In this document: piece by piece, positions 53,381-64,000 of the stretch | How the letters are laid out: every line of letters starts with the position of its first letter | How positions within the stretch are numbered: the first letter of the stretch is position 1 | Source of the DNA: Aptenodytes patagonicus | Taxonomy: Eukaryota; Chordata; Aves; Sphenisciformes; Spheniscidae | Direction of reading: 5' to 3' | Length of the DNA: 64,000 nucleotides | Assembly: GCF_965638725.1 (NCBI RefSeq) | Contig: NC_134952.1 | Coordinates: 54,352,065-54,416,064, forward strand | Translations under genes and position numbers: made by a program | The notes under the pieces: generated by a model | The model's database searches: none | What the model was told of the DNA's origin: nothing | What the model saw: only the letters and a program-made list of their open reading frames with translations

Positions 53381-56300
53381 CGGAAACAGTTGCAAGCATT
53401 TTTTACCTCAAGTTCGAGTAAAACCATGTCACAAATCTCAGAGTCGGTTAGGACAAAAAATGCTTAGGATTTTACTTACTTTTTTTTTCTTTTTTTTTAA
53501 AGTCTGAGTTTGGCAAGAGGAGGAAGTAGTGAGTAGAAAGACAGATGTGGTCATATGATTTTTTTAGTCTTTATGGTTTTCTCTCCAGTGTGTCTGAGAC
53601 TACTTATATGGTCTCAGCAGCTTGTGTACATATCAGTCTTATGTGGTGTCCTATCCGTGAATATTCATGCAGAAATGATTACATTGAAGTTTTCTCGGCA
53701 AAAAGGAATTGGAAAATCAAGAAACATGTAGAAATAACATATCATCTGCACAAACTACTTTTTAGCCTGAAATATCTTATCTGAACTCTCCAAGCAAGCA
53801 TGTAATTCTGGCAGGTAATTATACCTTAATCCAAATGCTGTTTAATAAAGGCAAAGGTCTGTTTTTCCAGGAGAAAGTAATTGCTATAACTGACATGGAG
53901 CGACACTTGTTGTTGCCTGTATGTACGAGAAGTAAGTGAGATGCCTTCCAGGAATCTGTTTTCTCATGCACAATTTAACTGTTAGGGAGATTATATTTGG
54001 GGTGTCTATTAGGGCTGCTGTTGCACGTGGGGTCCTGGCTTGGCTGAGGCAAGCTGGCAGGGCGAAGGGCTGCCCAGCCTGGCAGTGCTGCTGCCTGCCC
54101 GGGAGGTAGGGGAGCTCTGCGGCATGACCCGCCACCCTGGGCCCCGACTGCACAGCCGGTTGGGGAGTACCATGCACCCATCTGACCCGTGCACCCATGT
54201 TTTCTTCCAGGAAAAAGGGGTGGGGGCAAGGGAGGTGGATGCTGCTTATCCTGCTGTGGAGTTGGGGTATGTTGCGCTCGGCATGCTTGGGTCCCACGTT
54301 TTATGCAGAGCTACTGAAATCCACTGGCTGCTGCATGCCCGGCCACCCCTGCGATCCCTTCCCACTGAACTCCTGCTTCCCCAGGCAGCAAAAGCTGGGG
54401 GCACCACGCAGCTGCAACCACTTCTTCCCGGGTCCCTGTGCTGGGCTGTGCTGTCCCCTGCAAGGAATTAATGGGGATGGAGTGGGAGAAGGGTCCCCTC
54501 CACCCTGGCTCCCACCATCCCACACGCCCAAGAGAAGGCTCTGCTCAACATCTGTAGCCCCCCGGCAGGTGTGAGGCTTTGGCACAGCAGAGGACAGCAC
54601 ATACAATATCTTGAAGACTTGCTCTATTCTCCCAGGAGGGTTTGGCTTTTTTTACTTTTCTAAACAGCAAATGAAATATAAAACGGGAATTTTAGGATCC
54701 ACCAATAGCCCCAGAGTTCAAGGTAGCATGCGTTACCGTGCAAGTGCTATAAAAGGTATGTCAGATGACTTAGTGACGCTCTTGTCTCCATTACATTGGT
54801 CTGCATTATGACTGTAGGCAATATTTTCACCTGATGAGCAGCAAAGCATAAAACCTCATAGTAGAGGGGGATGTGAAAAGTGAAGAAGATTTCAATAATG
54901 CTTTAATGAGGAGAGGGCTTTAAGAGTTGAAGCATGCTCCTGAACTTCACCGTGCGCCTTCTGCCCCCAGAGGACCCCGTTGTGGGAGCTGATATATGAG
55001 GTCATGTTTAGACTTGGAGTTCAGGTTATCTCAAGCATTTAATGGTCTCCTGGTATTTTTAACAACACTAAGGTCTTGCTATATTGCAGCTATGTTTCTA
55101 TTTTTTTTATTTTTTTTTTTAACCTATTTGATTACCCATGCCATTTCAGATCAATATGACATCCGTAAGTCATGACCCAAGCTGCTGTGCAAGGCTGCAG
55201 CGCAGCACTGGCAATTGCTGTTTCGCCTCAGAGACAGCTGCCCTTCTGTGGCAAATAACAAGATCCCTGCATAGATCTTTTTTTTAATTATTATTATTTT
55301 TTTATTTGTTCCATCAATAGACCCTCTGAGATCCATCGAAGTTGTTGCATGAATATTTATCCTGAATCCATGTATTTATTTCTCTGGTTAGGGAAGACTT
55401 TTGATGCTTACTGAATGTTTAGAAATACAATTCATATGCACAGCATATTTAAACATGTCAAGAATTTTTTTTTTATGATTTGCTGAGCCCACTGGAAATA
55501 ATTTTATTGTTAACCTTTTTATAATGACAAAATTTATTTCATAACTTTACTCCTCAGAGCTGAAACTGTTGAGGTAAATGCACTTGTGAATTAAGATGCA
55601 GGTATCGATACACTTAATGGAGCCTTACAGGCTAAAATGCCAAAAGAATAAAAGAACAACGCTCACCCATGTGTGTAGGAGCGAGTTGTGTAGGTTGTGG
55701 ATGAAGCACAGGTTTCCCTTCACCTGGGAAGAGAGTACACTGGTGCTGTAGGAAGTTGCAGAGTGTTTGTGTGTTGGTGCTAGATTTTCCCTGTATATTC
55801 CTCATACTTGGGTCAAGCCCTGCCCAGTGTTAAAGCTCCACTGAGACTATTCTCTCTACTGTAATAATGTGATTTCTGTTTAAACGACCGGTTGTTACTA
55901 ATGCTACTTTCTAAGAATCAGTTTTCAAATTATGTAGTTGCTGTAAGGTTTTTGTTTTGCCTGTAATCTCGGTAGCTTGATAATACTTCTGAAACAGCTG
56001 AACGGAGTCTGTGATCACTCCAATGGCTCTGAGATGTGCCTGAGCCCCATGAATAGCTGTGCGTGACCCAAAATGAACCATGCATGTTGGCACCAGGGCT
56101 GAAAGAAGCACTGATTTCAGTCAAGTGTTAAGGAGACCATGGAGATCTCTCTGCCCACACTTCATCTGCATGGGATTTTCACATGTGAAGGACAAACTGC
56201 ATCTTCAAGGAAGATTCCTTCAGAGGACCGGAGTTGGGATGCTGCTGCTTCTCCCTCGGCGAGCTGGGTGCGTGCCTGTCGTGGGGCTCTCCTGGCAGGC

Positions 56301-59300
56301 AGAGTTGGAGGCGGCATGTGGGGCACCCGTTGCATTTGGCTTTCTTCTCCACCGTATGATGGGACACCTAGAGACATGCTTGACTCCATTTTAATTCAGG
56401 GAAAAACATCACTGAGTGACAAATGGATATGGGACAAAGTCTTGGAAGTTGGAGCCTTGATAAGGAAAGAAGTAATGTCCTACACAGTCCTTGTTTATCC
56501 CAGCCAGGGTATATCCCTATACAGCCTCTCTCTGGTTTATCCACCACTCTTATTTATGCTTTTCCCTACAAATACTCAGAGTATGTAGGCAAGAAGCAAA
56601 CTCCCCGGGGGGTGGCGTGGCAGGCAGTCGGCTGAAAGGGGAGTGCTTCTCCCCACCCCCTGAGCCCGCAGTCTCTAATGAACAGAGCCACGTGCTGCAT
56701 TTATATTACTTCCATAGCCCATCTCAAGTATTTTGCGTGTTGGACAGCAGGGCCGAGCTCGCACGTTTGCCCACAGTAAGGGCTGGGAGCATGTGTCCCC
56801 TCACACTTACAGGACGAAAGCGCAAATGGGAAGGTTGGGCCAAATTACAAAGCCAGCTTCTACTCGGGCCATTCTGCTTTCCACTGTTTTGCTTGATCTC
56901 TTCCTCTTACAGCAAATCACACCTTTAAAAGGCACTGAATTCAGCATCTGAAATAATTTTTTGAAACTAAGTGGTATATTACCACTCTTAAATGACATCT
57001 AATGCATAACAACCACAAAGGCTAAGGTACTGAGAAAAGCACAAAATACTTCCACATCCCAATCTTTTCAGCAACTTAGCAGTTTTCAGTGTCCCCTTCC
57101 CCTATGCGTCTCTATAAATCAATTTTCTGTGTTCTTTTATTGCTCCTTAGTTTTTACACCACATTAATTTTACTGCTAAAATAAAAAGGTGAAAACAGGA
57201 ATTAGTTTAATGCTTATTTTTGCATCTATACCCCTGTACAAGTTTGTTACAGGCACGTTTTCTACTTCTTAGCGATGGTAGTTCAGTGCTAGCAAAAAGG
57301 GAGGGTGGATAATGTGACATGCATTTTACTTTCAGCAAGCTTGTTATACCAGCTCTGAATTTTTCATGAAGGCTTCAGTAACCTGTAGCCGAAGCTCGGG
57401 GGGTTTCCACCACAAAGAGGTGGATCAGCTTAGCTCTCACTTCCCATCTGGCACAGGGTGACAGGGACAGTCGGGGGCTGAAGGAAACCTGAAGAAGAAA
57501 AAAGTTCATGTGGGACATCCATTGTGATGCATGAAAAGCTAAACATGTGCCTCTTGTAGGGATGTAGCTTTGAAACACTTACTTATCTCTGGCTTCAGAT
57601 TATATTTAGTCAGGGTGTTTTACTTCAGTCACCGGCACAGCTGTCCTGTCTGTAAATAATACTACAGATAGACTCCCTCAAACCTTTATTTTGCCAAGGC
57701 TGCACTTTCAGTATCTCTCGACAGCTTGTACCACAAATTCTGTGCCTGCTGCCTGGCTAAAGTGAGGTTTAAATCAGAGTCTGTATCACAAAAGAATTGC
57801 TTGTCAGTTTACTGATTTTTATTTTTTCTAAATAATAAAAAATAAAGCCTAGGCCAAAGGAAGTGATCTGATTTTTTTTTTTTTTCATTCAATTAGTTAA
57901 AAGCAACCTAAAAAGGGGTCTCTTCAGATATAAATTGATGTCTAAAACCACTCTGAAAACAGAACTGTGTGTTCTGCAGTCTTCTAGCAGTTGGTTCCCA
58001 GAAGCAATGTAACCTCCCTGTGTACGGGAGCCGAGCTGATGCATCCCTCTGAAGGGCGTTCTGCACACTCAGTTATGTACAAAAAGTAACCATCTAGGAA
58101 TTATTTTATAAACAATGTAAAAGTTGGAAAGACAAAGATTTCAGAAGTTACAGGGTGCCAGACTAATTTTTGTCACTGAGTTTAGTGTCTTTAAATGCTC
58201 ATGAGATTTTTTTTTTTTTTTTTTAAATTACATGATCATGGAGTATTATTCTTCTGCACAAGATGCCAATATTGGTTAATTAGTTAATTTGCTGGGGAAC
58301 TGCTGTTGTGAGAGTATGTACTGACCTACTGAATACGTGGTTCAGCTGGCCCCTTACTGTACTTACTGGATGCAGTTTATATCCTACTCTGTACGCAAAA
58401 CAGCTATTTTATTAGTGATTTTTTTTCTGCAGGTTTTTTTTTTTCTTCAGTATCTTGAGTGCTTCACAGATACCAGGTTTAGCTCCAAGACTACTCTCTG
58501 GGATAAGGCAGTAGGGTGGGGTGCTTGGGTTTTTTGGGGGGAGGCGGAGGCAGGAAGAGAAATAATGAGACTATGCCTAAAGTCTGGACCAGCTTGGGGT
58601 GGTCAGTCCAAGATGCTTATGGTCCTGTAGCAGGCACCACGCCTATCATTGCTTCAGCTCCAGCTGTTGCTACTCAGCTTTTCAGAAGCGGAGTTTTCCA
58701 AAAGGGATAGAAATCACGTCCCACCTGCGAAGAATTTGGCTATGTTCCTTGCCCACAGTGTTAAGCCTGTTCATAGCAGAGGACATGCCTACGGTCTAGG
58801 AAGGGTGCTCTCTGGTGCTTACTCTAAAGTGCAAGGCCACTCTGCCACCCCTTGACTGCTTTCTAGACCACTTGCGATTTCTGCAACCCATGAGACAGGC
58901 AGCAGCCTTTCTTGCTACAGAACCCTATTTGTTCCCCAAATGTATTAAATTAAGCAATTATCCTATAGCAAAAAGAAAATGGTCCGTGCTAACATAACTA
59001 AAGGAGGTATTGCAGTATGTTTGTAACAGCCACTTCAATTCTAGTATTTCCTGAATTTTTAGGCTGCGATGTTGCACCCTCAGATGCCTTTATTGTGATT
59101 TCTATGTTTAATTTTTCTAAGTTTTTAGTAAAGTCAACTAAAGTTTCTGTTGTGTATCTTCATATTCACATTTATGTTGGCCATCAACAGGACTAGATCC
59201 TTCTATGACTTGAGCTAACAGGTTACAGGTAACCATAGTTAGGTCTCAAGCTGGAAGGAAACTTGTTACTGATGGACTTTTAACGTCCATTCTTCTCTCA

Positions 59301-62300
59301 GGGTTCAGAAGTCTTTGCTGCCCCCAGGGAAGTGTTGAGGCTCGCGGTGCAAAGCTGTCTGCCAGGACTTCACACAACCACCGCTTGCCCTTGCAGCAGC
59401 CCGGCTCCTCCCGTGCTTGACCTCCTTCCCCACTCCCATCACATTGCTGTCCCAGCTGTCTTCACTGCCGTCCTCCCCGCTTTTCGAGTGAGTGCGAGCA
59501 AGCGTGGTCTCCTTGCCCTCAGCTCCTCTGCCCAGGGCTGCAGCTGCAAGGGAACCTCTTCAGGATTATTTAGTCCCTAGAGCCGTGGGATGCAGCATCC
59601 TTTCAGTAGCTCAGAGAATGTGTCTGTCAACAATTTGAACTTTTGCAAGCAGAGTTTTTCAGCGGCTTATAATTTGGTCAAGTCAGGTGCACTTTTGCAT
59701 GTACGGCAAGAGATGCTACAACTGAAGATGTTTAGCCTTGCTATTTCTCAAGCTGTTGCCAGATATCCCACTTGGGATTGTGGTTTTTCCAAAGATAAAT
59801 TGGAAATGTGAACAAAATAATGCAATGCATAACACTAAAACAGACCCTAGGTGAAATCTTTGTAACTTTTTCTTTTATAAAATGGGGAGAAAATCTCCCC
59901 AAAGCTACTAAGTTGCTTGGGTTTTATTAGCTTCAGACCATGGAATTTATTTAACAGCTACCTGGCACTTGCCTGTCGTTACAGCTACTTTGCTTCCTTA
60001 GTGAAATTAGTTTTCTTGATGATGGGTTTAATTTCTATGTATGTATTTTTGAGAAAAGAATAGCAAGTATATTCACCAGCCCTTCCAGCTGTCAGGATTA
60101 TGTGGTGATGTGCAGAAACCTCTGGGCAGAAATGTGCACAAGACCTTACTTGGTGTGGCACGAAACAGCCTCCGTCGTGGGAGACACCAGGCAGCCGGGC
60201 CCTTCCTAGGAAGCGTCCATCCTTCCCTTCCAGTGGGACTGTTTGAATTTGGTTAAACAAAGAGAGCTGCTTTCCTGCAGTTCGGTTTCTCGCTCCTCCC
60301 AGTGGGAGAGCAGCTTCCCGGGGAGCCTTGCAGAGCGGGGCGAGCAGGGGCAGCCCCAGGCACGCCGGGGAGCCGATGACATGATGGTGTGTGCTGAGCA
60401 CGGGGCTGCTGGGACCTGCGGTGACGGGCTGGGGAAGCGCAGAGCCGTCCGGGCAAAGTCATTCTGCCTCTGTCAGCGCGGCAATATTTCTGCAAGGGAA
60501 AGGCTCCTGGTGCCAGAAAACGACCATGTTTTCGGCACACATGTGGTGTGCGTGCGCACATATGCACCGGTGTGGTGTTACTGAATGTCAGGAGTAAACA
60601 ACCCCCTGCCAGATAACAGACTTTATTAAAATTATCAGTCAATCTTGAGATGTCAAGGCACAGTCTTTCCATGAAGCCTTTTCTGACAGATAAATGTGTT
60701 TGTACTTGGATTGCAAGCTGATTGTCACCATTTATGTAGCAGGTTTAGGATAGGTGCTTAATGCCGAAACCCGTATCTGCTAGTGGCGATGGACCTTCTA
60801 CTCGCAAATACCTTTTCTACCTGCCTCACGTTGTCTGCTCTTTCTTTTCAACCTGCCAAAGTGTGTTTTTGAAGCCACCATAAGCAGTCATGTTGTTCTT
60901 ATGTGGCTGGGTGCTTTTTTGAACCACTTTACATCAGTGATAAGGAAAATGCTCTTTTTTTTTTTTTTCCTTCTCCCCCCCCCCAGTAAGATGCTCATGT
61001 CTATATTTGATCATGGGAAGTAACATGGCAGGCACCACAAAAAAAGCCCTGCAATTTTAAAGTCCAACCCAAATCCGAAAACTCAGACTTACAAATGCCC
61101 AGAGTCAAATAATTTTTTTGTTCTGAGCTGCATTTGTCAGTAAGATATTAAATAATCAATGTCAGGTTCAGCTTTTGTCTCTGGGGGTCAGTGGATGTAA
61201 CCTGTTCCCCGTAAATTCACAGTTTATGAGGCAGTGGTGATCTCTGCACAAGCGGGAGATGACTTTTGAACTCACGCAGCGTCAGATGGGAGGAACATTA
61301 CACTTTATGAGCATGTTTAGAGGCTGTTAAGGCTGTTTAGAAGCTGAAAAGTCTTCCCTCATAAATCATGTAATTGGCTTAAGAGAGACAATTCTCTTTA
61401 TCTTTAGACAAACAAACCCGCCTTGCAAACACATCCCCTCTATCTATTCCTGCTGGAGAAAAATAACAAGTGCTGTCATAAATGTTATTTTCTTTGCCCT
61501 TTTCCTTAGGGAATGCATGCAGCTAAGTTTATTATTGGTGAGGAAATCCATAGCAATCTATACTAATGTTTTTCTTTTCTATGTTGCCGCATAGTCCTAA
61601 TGAGAAATAACCCCTGAAGGGGAAAGAAAATGCAAAGTTTACAAGTTCAGAGAGTTTGCAGCTTGCCAATGCTGACTATATGGGTTTCTCCCTTCCTACA
61701 AGAGTCCGGAGCTTGTCTCTCCCCATGGGCTGTGAGGAGTCCATACGCACAGAGGATGCCCTGTGCTAAACTGCTGCTCCTCACCCATTTCCAGCCATGC
61801 ACCGGCCCAGGCAGCCCAAGACATCTCTTGCAAAAAAGCAAAGGATGGGGGTCTCGTTGTCTGGAAGAGAAGACAGCTCGGGTCAGTAAAACCAGTGTTA
61901 CTTTCCCCCTGCCATTCTGCAGAAGCAGCTCACCTGGCTTGTCTGCTCCATTTTTCACCTGTATTTTCTCTTCTGTTCAAGAACCTCAGAGCCTGGGGAA
62001 GGTTTTATCAGGTTAGAAGCCAGGAAAAGCAGACACACAGCTCCTCTGTCTCCTTTCAAATGCAGATAGGAGGGGGAGAGTGAAGCTTCTGCATTTATTT
62101 TGCATTATCTGGGGGGGGGGATGTAAAAAAGTTTGCAACACGTCCATTGGCATTTTCTATGTAAGGGCGACTTCTGCGGGAAAAGGGAATTGAAAACGTG
62201 AGTCTGATTCTGACAGTGACTTTAGCATCCTCCCCTCGCAAGTGCCTGAGTCTGTGCCTGAGCCTGACTGTCAGGAGCGAGCTCTGAGTGAACAAGTGTA

Positions 62301-64000
62301 ACAACATTCAAACCCACGTGTCTGCTATGCACTAGCTCTCTGAACATCTATTATTTTGCACTTTCAACATTTTTTCCCTAATTATTTACGGACAGCCATG
62401 TTCATACTTATGGGCATTTTGGACTATTTCTGTTAAAGCAAGCAGAGCTTTGAATCCTGTTGTGTGCATTTGTTAATTAGAAAATGAAATAAAGGGACAC
62501 AAAAAAATAACAGTTCTCCCCCTCAACTCAAAACCAGCAGTTAAGTACAGGGTAAATGAGATCAGACGGGACTGCTATTACCAAAGCCGGCTGAATGGAC
62601 AGCCTTACATAACTATAGTTAGGTTATTCTTTCTCTACACAGTTGTTAGCAGTCAGATACATATTTAATGGAGTTTCATTATATCCTATAAATGCTGGCA
62701 TTAGAGTAGTTTCCCCAGGGCATTCTCTGCATAAAAGAAAGGAGAAAATGATGAATGCACTTAGCACATACACCCACAACTTCATGATAAAAGCCAGCAG
62801 TTCCCCATACAACACCTGTTGTAGCTGGGTTAATTACTTTTCATTGTAATCAACTGCCTGAAATATTTATCATGGTGCCTGTAATTTCCCAAATCTGAAA
62901 GTGACACCCATAAAAACAACATCACTTTGACTCTAATATTCCAGGTACGGCATTCTGTGGGTTCAACTTTTTTTGTTTTGGATTCCTTGTGGGGTAGAGT
63001 TCTTAATTCTCATCAGAAACTTCCATTAATTCAAAACTTTTTTTTTAGTAAAAGTGAATCTTCTCTGATGTTACACCGAAACACTGCTGCTTACAGTAGT
63101 GTTTCTATAGCATTACGGTTACTAAATGTAGAATAACGTAATGCTTTCTTCTCTCTTAATACCATTTTCAATCCTCTCTCTCTTGCCTTCTCCTAAATTA
63201 CAGGATCTGTAAATCATACAGACCTGTGGTGTGGCCCTGATGAATAATGTAGACTCTGTTTTCTTTGAGATATGAGATTTTTTTTTTTTTTTTTTTTTTT
63301 TTTTGAGAAGAGTTTTGCAGAAAGGAAAGAGTGTGAACGGAGGAGCCCTGTGGCTAAGCATCTGTGGTAGGTTTGTGGAAATCTGTCCTGCAAGCCAGCT
63401 GGCTGTACCTGAGTCTGCTCCTGTTGTAGGTGATGGAACATGGTTTTTGTTGCCTTGCACAGAAGCAGGGATGGATCTGGTAATGCCAAAGAGCACATAG
63501 CACTTTTCAACTTTTAGTACTTTATACAACAAAAACTGCACTAACATAACAATGACTGTCCCCAAATCCAGTTTCTCGGCAGTTTCACAAAGTGATCACA
63601 AAGTGAGTGTCGAGTGAAAACTTGAGCAACTTGAGAGAATCCCCAATCATTGCACTCCAGATTTTGACCAAGGGTGGTGACATCCTGGTACTTAGCAATG
63701 ACTAAGTTCCTGCAGTGCAAGGAGATGGTTTATCTTCACAGTCTTCCCCCAAACCCAAATCCTTTATTCTTTGGAGACCCCAAGAATATTCATTCTTCCC
63801 ATGTAAAGCTGAGGAGTGTTGTCTTTCCCCTACACCTAGAGAAGCCTCATTAGCACAGAAAATTTGTAATTTGGTTACCTTTGCAAAGCTGGCAGAAGTG
63901 GGAGAAAAGCAAATCAGCAAGCCATGTTCTCTTTTCTAAAGCTTTCCATTCCCATAGCTTTGAAGCACGGACTACAGTTGAAGCTAAGAGAGTATATGTG
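53381..64000. other. Intergenic region to the end of the window
   Basis: No gene was recognised. GC-richer but CpG-poor patches lie at about 54010-54590, 59320-59580 and 60170-60560; their open frames show no known domain. Homopolymer runs occur at about 55110, 58208, 60955 and 63278. SMARCAD1, the next gene after ATOH1 in human, was not seen. Confidence 0.6.
63278..63304. repeat. 27-base T homopolymer
   Basis: An uninterrupted run of 27 T on the + strand. No retroposon body was recognised on either side, so it is recorded as a simple repeat. Confidence 0.95.

Overview
The window is most likely bird nuclear DNA. Two CR1 LINE fragments (about 1568-2697 on + and about 9667-9960 on -) are the typical avian/archosaur repeat. 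The two genes recognised are GRID2 (3' end) and ATOH1, both on the + strand and in the order known from human 4q22. The GC-rich, CpG-dense ATOH1 locus and short intergenic distance also fit a bird. Species cannot be fixed from the sequence.

Layout. 1-11765 is a GRID2 intron carrying both CR1 copies. 11766-12006 is the penultimate GRID2 coding exon (end of the ligand-binding S2 lobe plus transmembrane segment M4). 12007-16125 is the last intron. 16126-16548 is the final coding exon, ending in the PDZ ligand GTSI, followed by a long AU-rich 3' UTR to about 18.8 kb. 18.8-33.3 kb is intergenic and holds an orphan CpG island at about 24.72-25.80 kb. ATOH1 is a single uninterrupted reading frame at 33316-34185 inside a large CpG island, with a 3' UTR to about 35.19 kb. 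35.2-41.3 kb is very GC-rich and holds the probable counterparts of the two-part ATOH1 3' autoregulatory enhancer: an AT-rich segment A at about 36.64-37.08 kb and an E-box-bearing segment B at about 37.64-37.88 kb. 41.3-64 kb has no recognisable gene. It contains a MIR-like SINE remnant at about 41.95 kb, a small CpG island at about 45.39-45.74 kb abutting a 265-bp pure pyrimidine (TTTTC)n tract, and microsatellites.

How the parts work together. GRID2 encodes the delta-2 glutamate receptor of cerebellar parallel fibre-Purkinje synapses. ATOH1 is the proneural bHLH factor that specifies cerebellar granule neurons, hair cells and secretory gut cells. They are independent genes; the adjacency is an ancient synteny. 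The regulatory content of interest lies around ATOH1: an exact SOX-POU composite motif in segment A, a CAGCTG E-box and a 17-bp tandem duplication with two ACAATG cores in segment B, and a perfect double E-box palindrome at 35865-35877.

I saw no new protein system. The best leads are regulatory DNA and two CpG islands without a known transcript. All homology statements come from recognition of the sequence, not from a search.
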